From assembly GCA_029215795.1 (NCBI GenBank), contig JARDYH010000001.1, positions 226,055,654-226,119,653 on the forward strand: 64,000 bases of DNA, given 5' to 3'. The position numbers and the translations under genes were made by a program. This stretch comes from Anniella stebbinsi (taxonomy: Eukaryota; Chordata; Lepidosauria; Squamata; Anniellidae). Below are positions 59,401-64,000 of the stretch, piece by piece. How positions within the stretch are numbered: position 1 is the first letter of the stretch; each line of letters starts with the position of its first letter. Under the pieces are notes generated by a model, which saw only the letters and a program-made list of their open reading frames with translations, was not told the DNA's origin and did not search any database.

Positions 59401-59903
59401 CGCGGAGCAGGGGAGGGATCAAAACTACTACTCAAAGGAGGAGACAGAACAGGGTGACTAGCGAGACACGGTGAGCAGCGAGCAACAGAACTCTCCTACG
59501 GCACCTTGAGCCTCAACCCGGGGGCGGAGGAGGAAGCGCCGCGGCCCCCACCGCTCCGTTTGCAAACACTGCTCTTCCTCCACCTCTGCGGTGCTTGTTC
59601 CTGCAGAAGTTTTACCCATGAGGTTCTGGAGAAATGCCAGTCATGTGCCAATGCAAAGCCTAGGAATTAATGCAGCGGGTGCAACTCCGCGTCGTCTCCT
59701 CTCTTCCCGAGCCTCTCGAGAACTAAAACCCGCCTGGTCCCGAGCGAGGGGCTGCGCGTCTTTCGAAAGAGGGCGGAATCTTGCTCGGAAACGCTGCAGT
59801 CTCTCTCCCCGCGCCAGGCTTCCCTTATTGCCTCACTCTTACCTGCTGGGGGGCGCCCCACTTTCAGCGGGGAAAGCGGCTCGAGCAACTCGGGGGTTGT
59901 CAT
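47314..59903 (-). CDS. DAPL1: DAPL1, death-associated protein-like 1 (four coding exons)
   Basis: Coding exons on the minus strand are 59903-59843, 54544-54457, 50338-50278 and 47433-47314 (61+88+61+120 = 330 nt, 109 residues plus stop). All three introns are GT-AG and phases agree (1, 2, 0). Residues 16-31 read [16 protein letters not shown], the hallmark shared by DAP1 and DAPL1. Residues 83-87 are AHQKP and the C-terminus is CIIQQPRKC, as recalled for mammalian DAPL1 (about 107 residues). The N-terminal LSP and the KKxE segment favour DAPL1 over DAP1. There is no signal peptide or membrane segment, so a small cytosolic, mostly disordered protein is expected. Known roles of the family: a marker of epithelial and retinal pigment epithelium differentiation, and in fish and frog eggs the paralogue/orthologue Dap1b/Dapl1 plugs the ribosome exit tunnel of dormant ribosomes with its C-terminal part. 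I see no frameshift or stop. The gene call is firm; regulation is not visible beyond the CpG promoter. Confidence 0.95.
48605..48735. repeat. Short palindromic repeat in DAPL1 intron 3
   Basis: CCTCCAGATGTTTTGGCCTACAACTCCCAT at the left and ACATCTGGAAGGCC at the right. Just downstream in transcription sense of the cryptic exon-like segment. Confidence 0.8.
48755..48791 (-). other. Exon-like segment in DAPL1 intron 3 (probably not used)
   Basis: A 37-nt segment has ACACAG| before it and CAAG|GTATGT after it. Insertion between exons 3 and 4 would shift the last exon into another open frame ending at 47300 and would remove the conserved QQPRKC tail. Direct joining of exons 3 and 4 gives the family sequence, so this is probably a cryptic exon. 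RNA data could show rare use. Confidence 0.3.
50278..50338 (-). CDS. DAPL1: DAPL1 coding exon 3
   Basis: The acceptor is CTCCACAG| and the donor GAGAAA|GTAAGTA. The 61-nt exon encodes [20 protein letters not shown] after completing codon 50. It corresponds to the predicted helix ANVAKIQTLDALNDALEK of mammalian DAPL1, with the spacing preserved, and ends on a codon boundary. Confidence 0.95.
50790..51345. repeat. CpG-bearing unclassified DNA repeat in DAPL1 intron 2
   Basis: It begins GGGCATGTCTACACCAGCC, an end typical of lizard non-autonomous DNA elements, and has inner inverted blocks (GGGTCAGCTCAGGGTTGTCC, CCTGAGACAACCCC). CpG content exceeds the flanks. A matching right end is not seen, so it may be truncated. 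Confidence 0.45.
52710..53252. mobile_element. Palindromic TIR element with a related element nested inside
   Basis: The outer ends are CTGGGTTCAGACAACACGATAA and TTGAATTGTCTGAACCCAG. Within it, TGGCCCAATTTGGACGACACG at 52,940 and GTGTCGTCCGAATTGAGCCA ending near 53,164 form a second set of inverted ends with the same CAGACAACACGATA/GACGACACGATA core. CCATGG and TTGTT blocks are repeated throughout. Target duplication not resolved. Confidence 0.7.
53660..53750 (+). repeat. Lizard short repeat (TACTCAGAAGTAAG type)
   Basis: GCAAGCCTATACATGCCTACTC, AGAAGTAAGCCTCATTGAG and TTCAATGGGACTTATTACC: one of the best preserved copies in the window. Confidence 0.93.
53785..54010 (+). mobile_element. Sauria SINE in DAPL1 intron 2
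   Basis: GCCAGTGTGGTGTAGCATTATG, CTTCGAATCCTTATTTAGCC, AACTCACTGGGTGACCTC, TTGTGAGGATAAAAGGAGAG and GAAGGAAAAGGTGAGATGTAC. It is older and more diverged than the copies at 11.4 and 39.8 kb. Confidence 0.88.
54457..54544 (-). CDS. DAPL1: DAPL1 coding exon 2
   Basis: The acceptor is CTCTACAG| and the donor ACAAG|GTACTTG. The 88-nt exon encodes residues 21-49 and two bases of codon 50. It holds most of the conserved [10 protein letters not shown] motif and a basic, serine/threonine-rich stretch ([13 protein letters not shown]) that aligns with the KTGFEKTS region of mammalian DAPL1. Confidence 0.95.
54725..54860. repeat. Short palindromic repeat (hairpin type)
   Basis: GGGGTGGGCAGAAAGTAGATC and CTTCTGGGAGTTGAAGTCCAAAACCTCTGG, with GGTCCTTTTGCCCACC closing it. 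Confidence 0.7.
54969..55640. mobile_element. hAT-type MITE in DAPL1 intron 1
   Basis: Flanked by CTTCGATG (54,961-54,968) and CTTTGATG (55,641-55,648), an 8-bp duplication with one change. Ends TAGAAATGTAAAATTTCTGG and its inverted, diverged partner CCAGGCCTTCACCTCTCTA. The body is very A/T-rich with runs of A and T. A 65-codon minus-strand frame (55,633-55,436) may be a remnant but has no recognised domain. Confidence 0.8.
57333..57565 (+). mobile_element. L2/CR1-group LINE 3' UTR
   Basis: TTTTTGGCACCAAGTAAAGAT parallels TTTTTGGCACCAGGTTAAGA in the LINE at 2.3-3.3 kb. It continues through ATTTTTTGTGGAGAGGCCAGG to a tail ATTTTATTAAATAAGTAAAT. Confidence 0.75.
57650..57900 (-). mobile_element. 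LINE 3' end, reverse orientation (L2/CR1 group)
   Basis: T-rich TTTATTTATATATTATATTC, then AAACCACCCAACAGCC and GGCCGGTCACAACAATTAAAATC, typical of the reversed tail of lizard LINEs, followed by A-rich sequence. Confidence 0.6.
58020..58180 (-). mobile_element. Sauria SINE, decayed
   Basis: ATTTGTATTTCACCCTTCCTCCAAGGAGGTCAGGG with GCGACTGGCCCATATTTCAGAG and GAGTGGGTATTTAAGC: the body and a trace of the head. Confidence 0.65.
58242..58440. repeat. Hairpin-type repeat next to a reversed LINE tail
   Basis: CCCAACCTTGTGCCCTCCAG ATGTTGTTGGGACTATATTTCC at 58,242-58,300, then TATTTATTTAAAACATTTCTTAGCTGCC and AAGGCGGCTTACAACTAGCC, which resemble a reversed LINE 3' end. A further LINE tail (GGCTATTGGGCAGTACAGAAATG, ATAAATAAATAAATA) lies at 58,660-58,710. 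Confidence 0.6.
59276..59295. repeat. (AC)n microsatellite in the DAPL1 CpG region
   Basis: About 10 AC units within intron 1 near the promoter. Confidence 0.9.
59843..59903 (-). CDS. DAPL1: DAPL1 coding exon 1
   Basis: The ATG is at 59903 in a GTC-ATG-A context. The exon encodes the first 20 residues ([20 protein letters not shown]) plus one base of codon 21, then donor G|GTAAGAG. The reading would continue open into the intron, but the switch to exon 2 at phase 1 restores the conserved PPAVKAGGMR block, which fixes the splice site. Upstream in-frame ATGs lie in less conserved sequence; this one gives the family's usual N-terminal length. Confidence 0.93.
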
Positions 59904-60060
59904 GACAGCTATACCAAAAGAGAGCGAGCAAATTGAAGGAAAAACGATCACACAGCTATGGAGCACTACTAACTCGCAGCGGCTGGTTTGCTCCTTTATT
60001 GGGAGGAGAGTGAGGCAGAGGGGCGGTGCTCCCATAGAAAGGGGCGGGGAAGGGCCTTCC

Positions 60061-61210
60061 CTTGAAGAAGTTTACAAAAAGTTTACGACGTGTTTTTTTT
60101 AAAAAGGAGGGGTTGATTGGCTCCCAAGAATTACAAAAAGTCTGTAGCAGTGCAAGCCTATACAGGTCTGCTCAGCAGAAAGTCTCGTTGAGCTGTATTT
60201 AGAACAAAAAAATAGCAGCGACCAGGAGCCTAGCTATTTTCATAACCTACATAAATATTTATTATTAATTAGTTAATAGCATCTCTATACGGTCCAATAG
60301 TTGAAGCTCTCTGTGTGGTTCACAACAAATTAAAAGCAGTATAATTCAACACGATCAACTACACAATAAAAGTTTAAAACTATAGCATAAAATAAAAATA
60401 CTCCCCCCCCAAAAAAACTTGTAGTACAAAGTTTTAAAATAGAGCAACTGATTTAAAACATTCTGTTACATTTAAACTTTTCAAACATATTGCATTCTGC
60501 AGTAAGATTGCACTGGACCCATAAATCTTTAAACCACCCAAAACGGAGAAATCCTGTTGGCTGCTCCCACTGAACTACTCCAGAGTAGGCCTCACTACCA
60601 TAGATTGTATACCGCATTATCACAAGGCTTGATAACAATGCTTGGTAATTCTACGGAATTACGAATGCAATACGTCATGATAAAGCTGTGCAAATCTTGG
60701 CTTTGTAGGCTTCACCACTATGCCAAAGCAGATTTTCTTTCCACAGCAGATTCATGTCCGGTTGTGTGATGTGAAAAATCCGTAAATTCCAAACAAGACC
60801 AAACAACTGATTTTGCCCAAGAAAATCACTCGCCCTCAGTCATCACCTTGCCCTATGTTTAATGGAACTTACATGTTGGATTTGAACAATTTAGAAGGTG
60901 AACACACATTGCAGGTTGTGACAGGATTTGGCTAACTGAAAACCAACTTTTTGACATGTTAATGGACAACAAGAGGTTTAAAATAGAACAATTGAGACAC
61001 GATGAAGGCGTAGTGTGTTTGGATTTCACAAAATGTGTAAATCCCTACTATCAACCAACTTGAGATGTCATACTCTGTCAGTAGCTTTCAGTACTTTCAT
61101 TAGACAAAATAAATCTGTGTAATTTTCACCGACATGGTAAACCAGTGTCTGGACTGTACCCTTTCTTACTGAAAATAGTTCACATAATTGAATGTTCTAT
61201 ATGAACACTG
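60061..61210. other. Upstream of DAPL1: repeat fragments
   Basis: A lizard short repeat lies at 60,148-60,200 (GCAAGCCTATACAGGTCTGC). A reversed LINE 3' end lies at 60,245-60,480 (GTTGAAGCTCTCTGTGTGGTTCACAAC, then A-rich). The rest is unrecognised. Confidence 0.5.
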
Positions 61211-61873
61211 GGGACTCCACCACACCTTTTTCCCTCCGATTCGTGTCCGCAGTTTCCCCCTCTGTTTCCTTAGCGAATCGAGTGTTGGGCACTTTCATGT
61301 CTGTGCATTGTGCTATTTCAGCTCATGTATCTTTTCACCTGTGGCACTACTATGCCAGCAAAATCTCCCACTCCGCCCCCTACATTCTTCTTCCCCTTGC
61401 AGTTAATTATATATTCCTGCCCTGTCCTCTTTTGTCAGCGAAACCTAGACATGCCTACTCAAGAGTAAGAACCATAGAGTTCAATGGGACCGAGTCCTGG
61501 GCATGGGGGGGTGGCCTCACTCCCCTTCTCTGCTGGGTATTCGGGCGCCCTCTCATCCTCCCCCTTCATGGTTGAGCAGAGAACCACCCCATCCTCCTCT
61601 TTTGTCAGCAAGACCGCCTTTCGACACACACGCCACCAATAAAAACAGGATGGTCTGATATCGTGCAAGTACAACAATACATGGAAGGGAGGAGCAGCTT
61701 TATTGTGCACAGAGGGGAAAAACCCAGATTTTTCTCACTCCAAAATAAGATGGAAAATGGAGGGGAAGAGGCGAGATGAGCGCAGGACAGGGACGATGTC
61801 ATGTGAGTACTGCGCTACAAAAACACATACCAGGCATAGCAAGAGGGTGATAAATCGCTGGTGTGATGGAGCT
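61211..61873. mobile_element. TIR element, family X copy 3
   Basis: Ends GGACTCCACCACACCTTTTT and CTGGTGTGATGGAGCT are inverted. The right half shares GCAGGACAGGGACGATGTCATGTGAGTAC and CCAGGCATAGCAAGAG with copies at 23.9 and 31.2 kb. A lizard short repeat (ACATGCCTACTCAAGAGTAAG) lies inside at 61,445-61,500. Confidence 0.7.
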
Positions 61874-62903
61874 CTTGGACCGGGATCCTGCCATTGTACT
61901 TAGGTTTCGGGTTTAAGCAGGTCAAATTGCTGCGCCTTATTCCCTTTTCTTCCAATGGTTCTTTAGCTTAGGTTGCTATCCTGCCTGTTGTAGCGTCCCA
62001 ACTAGAGCCTTGTGACCATTAAAATGTCCTATAGCTGCATACAGTATTATCTTGCTGTTTGCGAATCCTATAAGAAAGACACACTTTCTTGGTCAGGACC
62101 CTGCAATCTAGATTAACCATGGCTGCCTATTTCTTCAATAGCTGGTCGTTTTGTCTCATACCACGGTTCTTTCTTTGGTCCTAATTTTTATTCAAGCAAT
62201 TTCCTTTCATTCGTTTTTTTCTTTCTCTGGTATTTTTCTCATAAAAACTTCTCCTGAACCTGTTTGCAATTCTTTCCTTGTATTTCATTTAATACTGAAA
62301 GAAGGAAGCCGGTTATGTAATTTTCTCTCTGCCTCCCCCTTCAAAACAAGCAAAGCAACATTATGGAACCTCACATAGATCTAAATGTAAGCTGGCATGA
62401 CAAACTCATGCAGAACCACTACCACTCATATGCTCCCCCACTGTTGACATTGTAATGAGATGGGGGAGTGGGTCAAGGGAATCTTTCATGCTGATGGGGA
62501 TGATGGAGTTGTAGTTCAATACATCAGAACGGGGCCAGATCCAGGGAGACTACCCTATAGTTTAGTGACTCTGATTGTAAAAGATTCAGGATTAGTGGGA
62601 GGCCAAAACTAGTTGAACAAGTTTAGCCTGGTAGATCCCCATTGTGGTAGGTCAACAGCTCTATAATGGCTGGCAAATCTCTTCCCCCACTTCCTTTCCC
62701 CTCTCCTAAGGAATGTACTAATTCAATTTGTGTAAAAATGAGAGCTGCTTTTGGCAGCTGAAGGTAGGATCAGACAGACTCAAACAAGATTAGGCTGGAG
62801 AGTCAGAGAGCATAGCTGAAGCTCTAGAAGCCTCTTTAGGTGGCAAGAATCTCCCCCGAAATTTAATAGAGAGTGAAAAAAATATCCAAAATACAAGTAG
62901 GGG
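61874..62903. other. No gene seen
   Basis: Mostly unrecognised. A partial hairpin-type repeat lies near 62,490-62,545 (GATGATGGAGTTGTAGTTC, AATACATCAGAACGGGGCCAG). Confidence 0.4.
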
Positions 62904-63321
62904 TAGGGTGACCAACTGTCAGGATTTCCCCGGATTTGTCCTGGTTTTTGTTCTCTTCCGGGTGTCAGGGGGGATTTTCTGTAATTTTCTATAATGTCCT
63001 GGAAAGACACGCTTTCCCTTTGAAGGCTACATTAGCATGGTGGGAGGGAATGACACACCTTCTGGAGGTGGGTCATTTCCCTCACACTGCTCCAATCAGG
63101 GCCTGAAAGGGGAAAGCGTGTCATTCCCAGACATTATAGAAAAGGCCCTGATTGGAGCAGTGGAGGGTGGGAATGACACACTTTCCCCTCCTCCACCCCA
63201 TTTGGGGCCTTTAAGGTGGTGGAGGTGAATGACATGCATCCCAGAGGCCCCTGAAAGCTGCTTTCCCACCCCCACCCCACTGGGTGTCCTCTTTTTTAGT
63301 TTCCCAAATGTGGTCACCCTA
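62904..63321. mobile_element. hAT MITE (TAGGGTGACCA ends), family Z copy 2
   Basis: TAGGGTGACCA and TGGTCACCCTA termini, with the 8-bp duplication AGTAGGGG at 62,896-62,903 and 63,322-63,329. It is an uninterrupted 418-bp copy of the element at 39,775 and contains internal inverted blocks (CTGCTCCAATCAGGGCC / GGCCCTGATTGGAGCAG). Confidence 0.95.
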
Positions 63322-63329
63322 AGTAGGGG

Positions 63330-64000
63330 AGGAATCCAAAATCCAGAGTTGGGTCATACCTTTATCAGGACCAAAGTGCCACAAAAGAATGTGCAAATGT
63401 AACCTCTATAATTTGGCTGGTTTAGTCTAACAGAGAGCAATCCTCTGGTTCCGGGAGAGCATCCCAGAGAGCACAGGATTCTTCAGAGTCCATCCTCCAA
63501 GGCTGTAGACACTGCTACATCTTTGGAAGAGGGACTCTGGAATCCAATCCCTCTCCCTGCCCCTTTGCAGCTGCCACAGAAAGAACCATATTGGCTGCTT
63601 TCCAAGGCCACAAGAGCAGCCTCAGAAGACCTTGTGGAAAGGGGCCTTCTGGTAGGCAGGGAGCAGAGAGGAGAGGCTAGGATATGATGTTTCCTATAGC
63701 CTCTCTAGCCCCAGGCCCAGCAGCATGACTACTCTAGATGCACTCAGAGAACCGCCTAAAGGAAAAAGAAAGAAAGGACGGAAGGACGGAAAGGCAAAGA
63801 TCACCTCCATTACTCGTTCTACCCTGCTCGCAGGGCATTGGATACCTGAAAGCCTCTGAAACTGGAGGCTTCCAGCTAATGAGGGTGCAACCCATAGGAT
63901 TGTGCTCCTCAGTGGAGAGCTAGGAGGATAAAGAGTCATTTTTTTTCTGCTGGGGAGCTGAATCCTGGAGAACCTGATTAATAATTATGGGCTCTTATCA
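63330..64000. other. No recognised feature to the window end
   Basis: Some purine-rich sequence (AAAGAAAGAAAGGACGGAAGGACGG) near 63,760. If synteny with mammals holds, PKP4 should lie further right, outside the window. Confidence 0.4.

Larger units (their letters stand above)
59045..60060 (-). promoter_or_regulatory. DAPL1: DAPL1 CpG-island promoter and 5' UTR
   Basis: CpG density rises sharply here against AT-rich flanks. The DAPL1 ATG lies inside, at 59903. A TATA-like ATAAAG on the minus strand sits near 59996-60001, about 95 nt before the ATG, next to CCAAT-like sequence, so the transcription start may be near 59,960-59,970. The island extends well into intron 1. A divergent plus-strand transcript could also start here, but I see no supporting exon. 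Exact start site is inferred. Confidence 0.65.

Overview
This window is nuclear DNA from a squamate reptile, probably a lizard. The evidence is several copies of a tRNA-headed SINE of the Sauria type, many copies of the short repeats typical of lizard genomes, LINE fragments of the L2/CR1 and R4 types, a Penelope-like element, and many non-autonomous DNA transposons. It is gene-poor. Most open reading frames are short and lie in repeats or in the strand opposite a feature. No complete species assignment is possible from sequence alone.

One protein-coding gene is complete: DAPL1 (death-associated protein-like 1), on the minus strand from 59,903 (ATG) to 47,314 (stop). It has four coding exons (61, 88, 61 and 120 nt). 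All introns have GT-AG ends, the phases agree, and the exons encode a 109-residue protein. A CpG-rich promoter region lies at about 59.05-60.06 kb and a poly(A) signal at 47,187-47,192. Repeats fill the introns: a hAT MITE and LINE tails in intron 1, and a Sauria SINE, a palindromic element and a CpG-bearing repeat in intron 2.

A second CpG island lies at about 8.73-9.96 kb. On the minus strand it carries a strong GTAAGT donor at 9,358. In mammals the gene order is PKP4-DAPL1-TANC1, all in one direction. This island, downstream of DAPL1 and on the same strand, is therefore the natural candidate for the TANC1 promoter and non-coding first exon, with 1-8.7 kb as TANC1 intron 1. That is inference: no TANC1 coding exon is visible.

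The region between the genes (about 10-47 kb) is layered mobile DNA. Highlights: two related GC-rich hAT-type elements with 8-bp target duplications (20,142-21,341 and 32,822-34,866), the second containing six 242-bp palindromic units in tandem; a Penelope-like element cut in two by that second hAT; a TIR element at 31.2-32.5 kb that itself received a Harbinger-like MITE and a 320-bp hairpin hAT MITE; a widely spaced inverted repeat at 37.1/38.6 kb; a tandem repeat at 39.1-39.7 kb; and a hAT MITE at 39.8-40.5 kb split by a Sauria SINE. The 60.1-64 kb end lies upstream of DAPL1 and holds more of the same repeat families. I found no operon, CRISPR array, viral gene or plainly new biochemical system. 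The most unusual items are structural ones inside transposons.
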